DNA of 50,761 nt from Bacteroidaceae bacterium (GCA_017965425.1 JAGCPY010000079.1:1-50761), one strand, 5' to 3'. Shown: positions 36,701 to 46,400, counted from the stretch's first letter. Numbers and translations: made by a program. The notes: a model not told the origin generated them from the sequence alone.

Positions 36701-39700
36701 CAGGGCAGCAAGGCCTTCTCTTATACCATGGCCATCGGCAACAACATCAGCACCAGCGGCGACCCGTCGATGGTGGGTGCCGACGCCGACCTCTACATCG
36801 GTGCGGTGCAAAACGTTGTGGTGACACCGATGTCCACCGTCCGCGCCGTGAACAAGAAGATGTTTGACGAGATAGCCGGCCGCCAGGGTGGCATCAACAA
36901 GGCATCTGAGATGACCAAGGACATCGACTATGGAACGGTGGTGAAGATTGCCGAGGGCGTTGATGCCAAGGGTGACAGCATCTACCTGATACGCGACGTG
37001 GCACTGGGCTATGGTCCGAAGATTCAGTCGCAGTTCATCTACTCGCAGAAGCAAATCCTGACGCAGATTATCCCCAACAAGGCGAAGGAGATTGTCGATA
37101 TGATGTTCTGTGGCACCAAGGCCGATGCGCAGGCGATAGCCGACAGGACTGGCAAGCCTGTCTATTGGTCGCTGCGCGAACCCACAGACTCGATGTTTGC
37201 CGTGGTGAACAAGCAATTGTCCGACCGTGCCTACAACTACAACATCGACAAAGCCGAAAAGGGCATCAACTACATGGTGGTGATACCTAATGGCACATCG
37301 CCGGATCAGTTCAACGATGAGGTGACAGAGAAGTACCAGATTATCAAGGCCTGGACGGAGATGATAGCCCAGAACGAGTATGAGAAACTGCAAGCCAGTG
37401 ACCTGCTGACCAACTATGACATAGCAGGTGCTCAAGGTGTGAACTACAGCGAGACCTTCGACAGTAACTTCTCTAACTCATGGACGCACCACTTCCCCGT
37501 TGCCACCGAGGTTGACTACTTCGGCCCCGGCATCAGTTATGCCACTTCGGCCTTCTCTATTGGTGCTACCATTGTGGGCAGTATCCTTGCTTCATTGGAA
37601 GAGATGAAATATTGGAAAAGCCCTGGAGTGGCTACATCCAAGGTGGATATTAGCAAGGACGATGGATGGAATGCGTCGCTTGATTTCGGTGGTAAACTGA
37701 GCCAGTGGACCATTACCCCTGTGGCCTTATACCAGACGGTAGGTGCCAATTCTGAGGCTAAGGCGTTCAACCGTACGGAGAGCTTTACCATTGCCACCGA
37801 CCCGATGAGCCGTCTGAGTGTGGATGTCTATCGCGTGAAGCCCCTGTATGAGTATGATAAGACCGGCTCGTTAGTCCATAACATGATCAATCCACGGTAT
37901 ATCGCTAACGATTCCGTAGGTGTTACCAACATCTTTACGAACTACCAATTCGAGAAGATGACCGATTTGGTGACAGATTTCGTGGGTAAGGAGGCTCGCG
38001 AAGATGGCCTCACAGGTCCGCGTGGCTTCGTCTTCCGTACCCGTGGCGGTGCTACTCAGAATCCGTGGGAAGACCAGCGCACGACGAAGTTCTATGAAAC
38101 GGGACGGGAACTTGATGCCCGCACGCTGAAGATTGTGAACCCGAAGATTCGCTTAGACAAGCAGGATGTGAGCGGCGTGAGCATCAACGACGCAGCCCAC
38201 TTCAAGGTGTATGTGAGCAACGAGAGCGAGAAGCTCGAGGCTACCGAGGGTCTGACTGTTCTACAGTTGTTCTCTGTTGACCAGCTGAATCCCAACGGTG
38301 CGAAGATCAGCGTCAACGGACAGGTGCTGACCACCGCCGGCATGACCATATCGGTGGTGCCGGGCTCGGAAACGGAACTCGATATGGAGGTGCGTGCCGG
38401 CCAGGGTTTCGACTTCATGGGTCTGACCATCGGCGTGATGTCGCCTACCGACGCTGTCAATACCAAGGAACTCGTCTCGTTCAACGTTCACTACCTGCAC
38501 GAGGCAGGAGGCGTGGCCATTGCCGTGCCTGGCGACAAGTGGGTGCTGAACACCAATGCGCAGATGGATTCGAAGCGCGGCTGGTACCTGCCGGTGACCA
38601 TCAACGGCTTTGACCGCCACCAGCACAACTTCGACCATATTGAGTTCCAGTACAAGGAGTCGCAGCGCGGCGATGACTCGTGGACGAACATCTGCTCGTT
38701 CTATGCCGACCCGACGCTGATGTCCAATGCCAACGGCGTGAGGGAACTGATTCCTGAGAACGGCAACATTGTGACGCAGTTCTTCGGCGAAGGTTGGGTG
38801 ATGGAACGCACCTACGACCTGCGTGCCGTGCTCTTCTGCCGCAACGGCAACGACTTCCTGACCACGTCGTCGAAGATCATCAGCGGTATCAAGGACACGC
38901 GCCGTCCGCAGCTGTTCGGCACGCCCGAACCGAAGAGCGGTCTGCTGACGCAGGGCGACGACATCGTGTTCAACTTCTCTGAGGATATTGAATATAACTA
39001 TCTGAGCGCCATCACCAATTTCGAGGTGAAGGGCGAGGTGAACAACGACAACCTCTCTGAGATGGTGAGCGTGCAGTTTGACGGCTCGACAGCCAGCGTG
39101 GAGAGCGAGGCCAAGCGCAACTTCAGCGGCAAGGACCTGACCATCGATCTGATGGTGAAGCCCGCCGAGACGGGACGCGACATGCCGCTGTTCTCGCATG
39201 GCACCAACGGCCAGGAGTTGCATCTGTGGCTGACAAGTGACTTCAAGCTAAAGGCTGTGGTGAACGACCAAACCTTCACGTCTGACGAGGCCATCGTGAA
39301 AAAAGGCTTCACACAGGTGGCTGTCAGCATCAACCAGACAGACAGCCTGCTGACGTTCTTCAACGGCGGCGTGGAAATCGGACATAACAAGCTGAAGTCA
39401 CTCTACACCGGTACCGGTCCGCTCATCTTCGGTCGCGCCAAAGAGCAGAACAGCACGGAGAGCCAGTACTATGAAGGCCGTATGATGGAGGCCCGTCTGT
39501 GGTATGCCGCCATGGACGGCGGACTCATCGGCACGACCTACGGCAGCCGCCGACTGACGGGCTACGAGAGCAACCTCGTGGACTACTATCCGATGAACGA
39601 GGGTTCGGGCGACTATGTCATTGACTACACCCAGGGTGCCAACGCTCAGCTGATAAACGCTTCGTGGGCCATCCCACAGGGCCTGTCGCTACATGTCGAT

Positions 39701-42346
39701 AAGGCCGACAAGGGTGTGCTCTTGGATAAGAACGCCATGAACCGCACCGCCGAACAGGACTACACGCTGATGTTCTGGTTCAAGACCGATAAGGACGGAC
39801 GCGGCACGCTGCTCTCCAATGGTCGCGGACTGAAGGAGGACAACGGCGCTGTGAACCAGTTCCACATCGGCTTCGAGGCCGACACGCTGAAGTACCGATC
39901 CAACGGCTTTGTCGCCAACGTTCCGGGCAACTGGAGCGACGGCAAGTGGCACAACTTCGCCATGACCATGAACCGTGCCCGCAACGTGGCCAACATCTAC
40001 GTGGATAAGGAACTGCGCACGACCTTCGAGGCCGACAGCCTCGGCGGCATCAGCGGCGGCTATCCGCTCATCGGTGCCACCCGCTACGACGTGGTGAAGG
40101 AGAATGGCGACGTGGAGGTGAAGGACGGCGACGACGCCTTGAAGGGTAACGTCGATGAACTGATGTTCTTCGCTCAGGCTCTGCCGCAGCAGCTCGTCAG
40201 CACCTATGCCTCGAAGAGTCCCAATGGCGACGAGGCCGGTCTGATGACCTACCTGAGCTTCGACCGCATCGAGCGTCAGAAGGACAACGACCTGGAACTG
40301 GTGCCCTACGTCTATAGCAAGAAGATCTATCTGGACGACAAGGGCCAGCCCCGCTATCAGCTCGACCCGGAGACGAAGGAACCCACTAATACACTGGTGC
40401 GTGATTATGTGTTCGTCGGTTCTCCCGATGAAATCCTGACGCACTTCGACAAGAAGGACGCTGCACCCGTGGTGCCTTACGAGGAAGTGAAGAACCTGAA
40501 GTTCGGCTTCATCGGACGCGGCAACCAGCTGCTGGTAGAGCTTGACGAGAATGCCGCCCGACTGAACCACCGCAACATCTACGTGACGGTGCGCGACATC
40601 GAGGACAAGAACGGCAACACGATGGTTTCGCCGCAGACGGCCTGCTACTATGTGACCAACAGCAGCCTGCAGTGGATGGTGAACCGCTTAGACGTTACGA
40701 TTAAGTATGGTAGCGGCCAGAACTGCACACTGCCGTTCTACAACAACGGCGCACAGAGCCACACCTACACCATCGAGAACTGCCCGCGCTGGCTCACACT
40801 GAACAAGTACAGCGATGTGATTGCACCCCAGTCGCTGGACTATGTCACTGCTACGGCCAGCAAGGACCTGAATGTCGGTACATATAACGAGATTCTCTAC
40901 CTGACCGACGAGGAAGGCATCACCGAGCCGTTCTACCTGAACCTGACCATCGAGGGCGATCAGCCTGACTGGGCAGAGAGCATCAACAGCGATCTGCTGA
41001 AGAACTTGATGAACATCAGCGGACAGGTGTATCTCTACGACGAGCTGGACACCGATGCACGCGACATCGTGGGCGTCTTTGACAACGAGAACCAGTGCCA
41101 CGGCTTTGCCAACATCATGCACGACACGCAGTCGGGCGAGACGGGCCTCTTCCTGACGGTCTATGACAACCAGACGAGTGGCCGCAAGCTGAACTTCCGT
41201 CTGTGGCAGTATAGCACGGGACGTGAGATTGTGCTGACACCGAAGGACAGTATCAAGTTCCAGAAAGATACCATGTTAGGCACCGACACACCCGTACGCT
41301 TCGACGGCGGCGAGGCCTTCGTCCAGAACTTCAAGTTGCAAAAGGGCTGGAACTGGGTATCGTTCAATCTGAAGAGCGACCAGCTCAGCGACGTGAACAA
41401 GCTGCTAGGCGGCATGAAGTGGAGCGACGGCGACATCCTGACCGACTTGGGCAGCGACCTGACGCTGAACTACGAGGCCGCAGAGAAGCAATGGATTGCC
41501 ACCGGCAGCACTGACACCGTGACCTTCTCGCCGAAGGCGGCGTATGCCATCAAGGTGAAGGAAGACTGCAAGTTCCCGATTGGCGGCACCGTCATCAAGG
41601 AGCAGGACGACCGCACCATCACGGTGAGCAAGGGATGGAACGCCATTGGCTACACACCGATGACCAACCTGACCGTCGAGACTGCCCTCAGCGACTACTA
41701 CGACCAGGCTGAGCCAGGCGACGTGATCAAGAGCCACACCGAGTTTGCCTACTTCACCAAGCAGGGCAACACCGGACGCTGGCGCGGCTCGCTGCAGTAC
41801 ATGAAGCCCGGCGAGGGTTACATGATGCTCCGCAAGGGTGGGACCGATACCGAGTTCACCTATCCGTACTTCGACATGAACAGCAACTTCCGTGAAGACT
41901 GGACAACAGGCGCAAGACGCGCTGCCGCTCCGGCACGAGGCCGCAGCACCATGAGCGTGAGTGCCGTGGTAGAAGGCTTCGAGCCTGAGGAGGGCGATGT
42001 GCTGGTGGCCTACGTAGATGGCGAGGTAGTAGGGGAAAGCCTCACCGCCAACCCCTCTCCGAATGGCGAGGGGAGTATATACTACCTGAGCATAGCTGGC
42101 GATGCTACCGCCAACATCTGGTTCGCCATCGAACGTGACGGTGAGATCGTTGCGGCAACCGGTGAGGTCATGGCTTACCAGGCGAATGCCGTCATCGGCA
42201 GTCCCGACCAGCCGACAGCCATCAACTTCGTGAAGACTGAATACGCAGACGGCCAGTGGTACAGCATCAACGGTATGAAGCTGCAGAAGCGCCCGACGCG
42301 CCAAGGTGTCTATATCTTCAATGGAAAGAAGATTGTCGTGAAATAA
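30722..42346 (+). CDS. Giant secreted surface protein with GLUG-like, FnIII, CNA-B-like and LamG domains
   Basis: A 3874-residue protein. The signal peptide ends near QRAAA|DL (about residue 32). Ig/FnIII-like modules span about 40-520. Three GLUG-type beta-solenoid repeats of about 210 residues start near 570, 790 and 1000 (each with FDGNGHTL or a variant, then GGFIG). An FnIII domain (about 1283-1376) and two carboxypeptidase-regulatory/CNA-B-like folds (about 1386 and 1479) follow. A long unassigned centre covers 1600-2750. Two LamG/concanavalin-like domains lie near 2799-2960 and 3011-3160. C-terminal modules include DIVGVFDNENQCHGFA, KGWNWVSFNLKSD and a tail QGVYIFNGKKIVVK like T9SS sorting signals. 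Uninterrupted over 11.6 kb, so it is under selection. Adhesion or glycan binding is inferred; no catalytic motif is seen. Confidence 0.88.
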   Translation: MYHYEKIRRGRPWQILLLTALLAWLLPQRAAADLSYEDDPDNYTVELGGSNVIYFTAPCYDTRGADTWIYDGNLRVSVDGADPVTIFHWESKADIDNDKTTLPVNFTTTADGFFDITLGNSRNTFRLTKNNGGWKDVVRNSDGKTFGFSAEWAVPYNLLGKKLRFTWYVKRNGNSATVLDREVPGLQAKEISMPAASAKMEPFVSLPMLSANNPGKLEVPWFLASDSIVSAQYEYTDDTGKRHVEKIENVKSSSILLDANVPYRNFRVVCSYKEASDKGSYLIENQGSAVQNIPLIHAPVGLTARQLDGQDLKVEVKWNITYPDDEDLTPTDFFEVQRSITGEEKDFVTIQQLPYIAVSKQSTYTFVDNTLMDDITPDMLVNGGTLDKLTYRVRRTITKDWNWAKNSCFASTKSIVDNLHLLRIADYTADWEDKNAYTVRVSWNYADEHGAVWDERAQMVLRVMSRNRAGAVVDSLIYNLDQNDRTQRYKIVNLTRSCVNYDIEMYVEKGESPINDLADVTEYYFPIRTAADWETFRDKVQAAEGKYDVNARLYADIPETNVFIGWTTNFPYRGTFDGNGHTLTVKQPYDEEYMAPFRYVGNATFRNLHTAGTISISNKFEAGLIASVQLNSTVDIENCRSSVTLNNTMNGDGNNGGFIGIVNSNANVTFRNCKFDGSFEAANSTKNGGYVSYANGSVTIENCLFAPESINTKAENSATWSRGSGTLTVINSYATRGFSEVVNIGTVDDWKTFVKKVEEANGQYDVNAILTADITVTGKGKDYIAGYTANYPYRGTFDGNGHTLNLNISDDAYHTGLFSHVANATFKNLKLTGTVSCSKNRTGSLIGTVDENYTVTIENCHSSVTLKTSVSGDGCMGGFIGFINLNDKVTFSNCKFDGSFDGANSNDNGGYVGYARSRVSFENCLFMPASVNTDPYGSDTWARGENYTTSNCYATKEFCHLINNFSDWEEFRTAVDNRGSKSVNAILNADISANTSISNFKGVFDGNAHTITMSNGPMFASASDYTIKNLHVKGSYGGDMHIAGLVSSSGGSDRNYIESCWVSVGIHCNASHAGGFIGHANQTPININNCLFDGAISCNNDGKNGDDAWGGSFIGWSGDADHHVTNCLDDGSFYYVNHQGFCWTNWNYWGNTGNSSNNYTYKNWPEVHTSGIRHNNINYVVEKLGDGWYVDGENALPKMTRRDTWNNVGSLSANDLAKNLGSDWKVDGNKVVPVMGSSMTGATEAEFAPYFTYGWTKEGDKLVPETTTVEEPVYAEITKPTLPNFYHKNTGTIDKTLVTTTRQSSVLLAWNTDGNPIDYFTVMRRVKGQGDDAWKEIATFLDDMSYEDTSVSPLAIYEYKVLGVNDCEGRDSTATEVKPGECKHTGRVDGYVRFNDGTSAAGIQVDINYKGKKVMSVFTDDSGHFVADELSYQGGTSVTYDVSAVGKNGEDFSPKGFSVTFDAHSNDETLREISILNGKRFSGYVMYDGTSIPVKGANFKVNGKKVYNTKGKLLETEYDGSFSFRVLPGNDTIQVVMDGHNFTNDGYFKGATGHNFTDDVAGIYFYDATKVKLAGRVVGGEEQGQKPLGNNLSTNNLGDSLTIVLTLEGDNTSWLVFDNLNPNKTEREEVVRHQRNGQKHFTSVKTQRKRMTVWPDPTTGEYELLLPPVRWKVQQVYCTGYPTLFQEGQVSEVIDLTDCLTPNTTTYTGSYKDVDTITVKDPKLTYNAIYNRIYRAPVEVTYKQLGYDSFDYFGDKNYYASELTGETVEVPLAFPNPADTTKAVYSFTYPVFSIDRKYTIELQVGENYLYNNDPAGKVDIVRLGGGMAMMQNGMKPGSYDEPVMIDSLGRARFTVQASQTTNMKKSLKTVTFTVMRDGTFLEAKPLQGYVLNMFPVGESTELLTDGQPLLFDILRDPPGSYSSNTLAKGATLNYSYMMNLTLMAGIMITYKDGKKLQTLSATVVAPQGSGTAVGPISAGETQEGSIDQFIYSAQGSKAFSYTMAIGNNISTSGDPSMVGADADLYIGAVQNVVVTPMSTVRAVNKKMFDEIAGRQGGINKASEMTKDIDYGTVVKIAEGVDAKGDSIYLIRDVALGYGPKIQSQFIYSQKQILTQIIPNKAKEIVDMMFCGTKADAQAIADRTGKPVYWSLREPTDSMFAVVNKQLSDRAYNYNIDKAEKGINYMVVIPNGTSPDQFNDEVTEKYQIIKAWTEMIAQNEYEKLQASDLLTNYDIAGAQGVNYSETFDSNFSNSWTHHFPVATEVDYFGPGISYATSAFSIGATIVGSILASLEEMKYWKSPGVATSKVDISKDDGWNASLDFGGKLSQWTITPVALYQTVGANSEAKAFNRTESFTIATDPMSRLSVDVYRVKPLYEYDKTGSLVHNMINPRYIANDSVGVTNIFTNYQFEKMTDLVTDFVGKEAREDGLTGPRGFVFRTRGGATQNPWEDQRTTKFYETGRELDARTLKIVNPKIRLDKQDVSGVSINDAAHFKVYVSNESEKLEATEGLTVLQLFSVDQLNPNGAKISVNGQVLTTAGMTISVVPGSETELDMEVRAGQGFDFMGLTIGVMSPTDAVNTKELVSFNVHYLHEAGGVAIAVPGDKWVLNTNAQMDSKRGWYLPVTINGFDRHQHNFDHIEFQYKESQRGDDSWTNICSFYADPTLMSNANGVRELIPENGNIVTQFFGEGWVMERTYDLRAVLFCRNGNDFLTTSSKIISGIKDTRRPQLFGTPEPKSGLLTQGDDIVFNFSEDIEYNYLSAITNFEVKGEVNNDNLSEMVSVQFDGSTASVESEAKRNFSGKDLTIDLMVKPAETGRDMPLFSHGTNGQELHLWLTSDFKLKAVVNDQTFTSDEAIVKKGFTQVAVSINQTDSLLTFFNGGVEIGHNKLKSLYTGTGPLIFGRAKEQNSTESQYYEGRMMEARLWYAAMDGGLIGTTYGSRRLTGYESNLVDYYPMNEGSGDYVIDYTQGANAQLINASWAIPQGLSLHVDKADKGVLLDKNAMNRTAEQDYTLMFWFKTDKDGRGTLLSNGRGLKEDNGAVNQFHIGFEADTLKYRSNGFVANVPGNWSDGKWHNFAMTMNRARNVANIYVDKELRTTFEADSLGGISGGYPLIGATRYDVVKENGDVEVKDGDDALKGNVDELMFFAQALPQQLVSTYASKSPNGDEAGLMTYLSFDRIERQKDNDLELVPYVYSKKIYLDDKGQPRYQLDPETKEPTNTLVRDYVFVGSPDEILTHFDKKDAAPVVPYEEVKNLKFGFIGRGNQLLVELDENAARLNHRNIYVTVRDIEDKNGNTMVSPQTACYYVTNSSLQWMVNRLDVTIKYGSGQNCTLPFYNNGAQSHTYTIENCPRWLTLNKYSDVIAPQSLDYVTATASKDLNVGTYNEILYLTDEEGITEPFYLNLTIEGDQPDWAESINSDLLKNLMNISGQVYLYDELDTDARDIVGVFDNENQCHGFANIMHDTQSGETGLFLTVYDNQTSGRKLNFRLWQYSTGREIVLTPKDSIKFQKDTMLGTDTPVRFDGGEAFVQNFKLQKGWNWVSFNLKSDQLSDVNKLLGGMKWSDGDILTDLGSDLTLNYEAAEKQWIATGSTDTVTFSPKAAYAIKVKEDCKFPIGGTVIKEQDDRTITVSKGWNAIGYTPMTNLTVETALSDYYDQAEPGDVIKSHTEFAYFTKQGNTGRWRGSLQYMKPGEGYMMLRKGGTDTEFTYPYFDMNSNFREDWTTGARRAAAPARGRSTMSVSAVVEGFEPEEGDVLVAYVDGEVVGESLTANPSPNGEGSIYYLSIAGDATANIWFAIERDGEIVAATGEVMAYQANAVIGSPDQPTAINFVKTEYADGQWYSINGMKLQKRPTRQGVYIFNGKKIVVK
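42052..42073 (+). repeat. GC hairpin inside the giant gene
   Basis: CCCCTCTCC, loop GAAT, GGCGAGGGG. Translated as NPSPNGEGS between the regular strands GEVVGES and IYYLSIAG, so a REP-like unit has become coding sequence. Confidence 0.7.
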
Positions 42347-42403
42347 AGACCCACCCCGCCCGTTGGGCACCCCTCCCGTAAAGGAGGGGAAGCCTGCGGG
42401 GTG
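42347..42403. repeat. Nested REP-like hairpin after the giant gene
   Basis: Outer CACCCCG/GCGGGGTG and inner CCCCTCC/GGAGGGG around CGTAAA; related to the hairpins at 8818-8947. It can act as a terminator or RNA stabiliser. ACGTAATAACG repeats follow (42416-42449). Confidence 0.65.
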
Positions 42404-42456
42404 ATAGTCGAAATGACGTAATAACGTAATAACGATATAACGTAATAACGAAAATT

Positions 42457-43269
42457 ATGAATAAGAATCAAGGAATAATGAATAACCTGGGGGTGGGCCT
42501 CTTCGTCTTGCTGGCAAGCCTTGTACTGGGGGCTTGCAAGGACGATGACGATAGCAACAGCAACGGCAACGGAACCAGCCCAGAAACGGCCTATACAGAG
42601 ACCGCAGTCAGTGAGGCTCCTGCGTGGCAAATAGACTGGAGCAATAACCAGGAACGCCCCAACTGGACGGAGCCCGACTTCTCGTCCATCTACGAGAACT
42701 GGACCATCCTGAAGGTGCAGATTGAGGAGGCACTGCAACCCTACGCCTCCAAGGACGACCTGATGGCACTCTTCGTGAACGGCGAACTGCGCGGACTGGC
42801 CAGCCCCGCCGTTATCGTGGGTAGCGACCTGTCGAGCAACACCAAGTATCTGCTCAAGGCTTGGGGCAACGAGGCGGGCGCAGAAACGGTGAACATGTCG
42901 CTGCAATACTACAGCCAGACGCTGAAGCACCTCTTCACGCTGACCGACGACATCACGCTGGACTCCGACGAGACGACAGGTATTGACGAGGACTTCATCC
43001 CCTTGTTCACCAGTGGCTCTGCCAAGTATCCCCTGGTGAAAACGGTGGTCGTGGAGCCGCTGCTGACAAAGGTCGGCCTCACGCCCGTCAGTGGTAACGT
43101 GGTGGGAGCCTTCGTGGGTGACGAGTGCCGTGGCACGGCATATCTCTCCGCTCATGGCAGCACGTCGTTGACTGTCTACGGCCGTAGTGCAGGTGAGTCG
43201 GTGACGCTGAAGTATTATGATGTAGCAAAGGGCCACCTGTTCACCATCCCCGATGCAGTGAAAATGTAA
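42457..43269 (+). CDS. Surface lipoprotein sharing a module with the giant protein
   Basis: A 270-residue lipoprotein. The lipobox Cys27 in LASLVLGAC is followed directly by KDDDDS, which fits the Bacteroidetes lipoprotein export signal (K/S then acidic residues), so surface exposure is expected. Two repeats of a beta module are seen: DDLMALFVNGELRGLASP, and GNVVGAFVGDECRGTAYLS, each followed by a TVYG or LKAWG strand. The same module occurs in the giant protein (DIVGVFDNENQCHGFA, and GDVLVAYVDGEVVGES). It sits 110 bp after the giant gene, so a joint role, for example anchoring or docking at the cell surface, is plausible but inferred. Confidence 0.8.
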   Translation: MNKNQGIMNNLGVGLFVLLASLVLGACKDDDDSNSNGNGTSPETAYTETAVSEAPAWQIDWSNNQERPNWTEPDFSSIYENWTILKVQIEEALQPYASKDDLMALFVNGELRGLASPAVIVGSDLSSNTKYLLKAWGNEAGAETVNMSLQYYSQTLKHLFTLTDDITLDSDETTGIDEDFIPLFTSGSAKYPLVKTVVVEPLLTKVGLTPVSGNVVGAFVGDECRGTAYLSAHGSTSLTVYGRSAGESVTLKYYDVAKGHLFTIPDAVKM

Positions 43270-43307
43270 TGGTGCTCAGTATTTATAAATAAGGTAAAAA
43301 GATGACA

Positions 43308-43338
43308 GGCGGTAATGGGTTCGACTCCCATTACCGCC
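43308..43338 (+). other. tRNA-like minihelix (acceptor stem plus T-arm)
   Basis: GGCGGTAATGGG pairs perfectly with CCCATTACCGCC around the loop TTCGACT, and ACGA follows. This equals a 7-bp acceptor stem stacked on a 5-bp T-arm with a canonical seven-base T-loop. There is no D-arm or anticodon arm and no U tract. Confidence 0.75.
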
Positions 43339-43406
43339 ACGACGTAGGAATGAAAGTTACAAACTATCGCTGATATATGACAAGAGCATAAAAAATCACA
43401 AACAAT

Positions 43407-46400
43407 ATGAAAACAAAGATTATCTTCATTCTCGCCCTGCTGTGCGCGGTCGCACAAGGGGCATGGGCTGACGACGACTACGGCTATCCGACAAAGACAA
43501 AGCCAGAGTTTCACGCCTCGTATGGCGGAAAGAGCAATGTCGTGGTCATCAACACGGCAGCCGAGCTGGCCTACATCACTGAACACTTCTACGAGGATTC
43601 GGAATTCCCTGTCGATAGGGACGACTGGTCTCAACTGGACTACTATCTGAACGCTGACATCGACATGGGTACGGAGCACTCGTGGCTACCCATGGGCGTA
43701 GATTCGAACACCGGTTACAGTGGCAAGTTCTGGGGCAACGGCCACACCATCACCTACTATATATGGGATCTCGATGAAGCGGGTCAGGGCCTGTTCTCCA
43801 CCATTCATACTTATGGGAGGGTGTATGATGTCAACGTGATTTGCAACATCTTTTCCCAGCGATCTCTTGTAGGCGGCATCGCCGGCAAAAGCTGGGGCCA
43901 CATAGAAAACTGCACGGCAACTGTCAACATCCTCTGCCACGAAGTTGATTGTGTTGGTGGCATCGTCGGCTATACTTATTCGGGTGCCTTCGTGGCAGGC
44001 TGTCATGTGATGGGCAGGATAGAATGCACAGGCCCATCAATGCAAGTAGGCGGTATCACCGGCTGTATCGGAGATGATTACATTACCACCGTACGCAATT
44101 GCTGGGTAGAGGCCGATATCATTACCGATGAAGCTCCCTCGCTCTATAATGCCGATGTGGGCGGCATTGCTGGTCAAAATGAATACTGTGTAGAGTACTG
44201 CTGCATGACGGGCAACGTGACGGTCAAAGGAAAGGAAACTAGCGTGGGCGGAATTGTTGGCAGCAACGAGGAAACAGTCAGCCACTGCACCTTCTACGGT
44301 ACCGTGTCGGTCAACAAAGACCAGAAGAATAAATACGTGGGGGGTGAAGCTCCGGCGGCTTCTAGCGACCATATGTACGACTATTACAGTGATGACGAAT
44401 ACAACGATGCCAAAAGCAAAGGCTACGACCTGTATTGCCAAGCCATCAAGTATCCCTATGCCGTCAACGTCAAAAGCTATGGCATCGGGGGACTTAATGA
44501 AATAAATCCGAGATTTCTTCCGGGGGAAACCGTCAGGCTGACTGTGACGTCTGAATCTCGCAAGTTGAAAGAGATTAGCGTGAAGACGGTTTCTGGTAGC
44601 GATATCACCGTATACTGCAATTCCCCTAGCGACTATTTTTTTATCATGCCGGCGAGGGATGTCAATGTTGTGGCCTGGTTCGACCACTTTGAGTGGCCGA
44701 CGGAAGGTGAAGGCACGGCAGAGGACCCGTACACCATCCGCAGCAGCAGCGAATGGGGCACGTTTGCCAGCATGGTCGCCACCAGTGAAGACGATAAGGG
44801 TAGCTTTGAAGGCAAGTACATCCGGCTGGAAACAGACCTTACTGTTACTGAGATGATAGGATACGATGATTTTCATCCCTTCAAGGGCACCTTCCTCGGC
44901 AACGGGCACACGCTGACATTCAATCAAAATATCTATCCAGAACATGGTGACATACCTTGGCAGGGCATATCACCATTCCACTACATAAATGGCGCCACCA
45001 TCAAGGACCTCAAGGTGGCGGGCAACATCACCTCACAGACTGTCTATACGTCAGGCCTTGTTGGCTTCGCCGAAGGTACCAATCTCATTGAGAACTGCGT
45101 CGTCACTACTACGCTCAACATCAGCAGCGACTATGCTGGCGGCATCGTAGGCAATGGCCTGAACTCCAACACCACCATCAAGAACTGCGTCTTTGCCGGC
45201 ACCATCAATGGTGTGGACGGCAACCGTGCCAACATCGGCGGCATCTTGGGATATTGCAATGGTGCCACACCCGCACTTGAGAACTGCTTAGAGAAGGGTA
45301 CCTACACCAACATCGCGTCTATGCACCCCATGGGCTTACAGGGCGGCAGCGGCACCATCACCAACTGCTATTACGTGACACCACAGATTGGTTCGCCCAA
45401 CAATGCCTGCACCGTCAGCGGCGCCCAGCAGGCCCGTACTATCAGTGCCGGCGAGGGTGTCATCATTAGTAGCCTCGGCGAGGCTACGGCTACCTCCGTT
45501 GACGGAGGCATCACGGCATACAGCAAGGGCATCAAGTATGACGGCACCTACTACGCCGGCAATGGCGAGACCGTCAGCCTCGAGCTGAGCCATGGCAGCA
45601 AGACTGGCTACGCCTTCAGCCAATATGTTGCCTCGGCCGGAACGCTGAGCGGCACCACGCTGACCATGCCCGATGCCGACGTGACCATCAGTGCAGAGTG
45701 GACGGGGTTCGCACTCAGTGGCTCAGGTACTGCCAATGATCCCTACATCATCGGCAACACAGACGACTGGAATACCTTCACTGGATGTGTCAACCAAGGC
45801 AACACCTTCACCGAAGAATATGTGAAGCTGACCGAAACCATCAGTGTGACGACGATGGCAGGCACGGACACTTCCAACTCGTTCCAGGGCATCTTCGACG
45901 GCGACAACCACACGCTGACCTTCAACATGGGTACTGCCGAGAGTCCTTTCAGCGAGCCATACTGTACCCCGTTCCGTCACGTCAAGAACGCCGCGATTAA
46001 GGACTTGCACGTCGACGGCACCATCTACACCAGCGCACAGGATGCCGCCGGCTTCGTGGGCGAGTCGCACGGTTCGCTCACCATCATGGATTGTCGCAGT
46101 TCAGTCAACATCAATAGCAGTACGAGCGGCGACGGCACCCATGGTGGATTTGTCAGCACGCTGAGCGGAGCCAGAAACACCATCATCATCGATGGCTGTG
46201 TCTTCGACGGCTCCTTTGCCACCACTGCCGGCACTACCAATTGCGCCGGCTTCATAGGTTGGCCCGTATGGAACAGACCCACCATCATGAACTCACTGAT
46301 GAAGCCCGGCAGCGTGGCTGCAGGCATGCTCAACAATACCTTCGCCCGCTGGCATACCACAGACGGTGTCTCGTACGAGCCTACCATCACCAACTGCTAC

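Noticed and set aside
30722-42346. Non-ribosomal peptide synthetase or polyketide synthase, suggested by the 11.6-kb length
   Set aside because: It has a signal peptide, beta-rich repeats, LamG domains and a sorting-type tail, and lacks adenylation, ketosynthase and carrier motifs.
36695-42370. Several minus-strand frames of 200-320 codons across the giant gene
   Set aside because: They mirror the GC-rich third positions of the plus-strand gene; their translations are rich in His/Arg/Val and have no motif or start signal.
43308-43338. Functional tRNA gene
   Set aside because: D-arm, anticodon arm and variable loop are absent; only an acceptor/T-arm minihelix is present.
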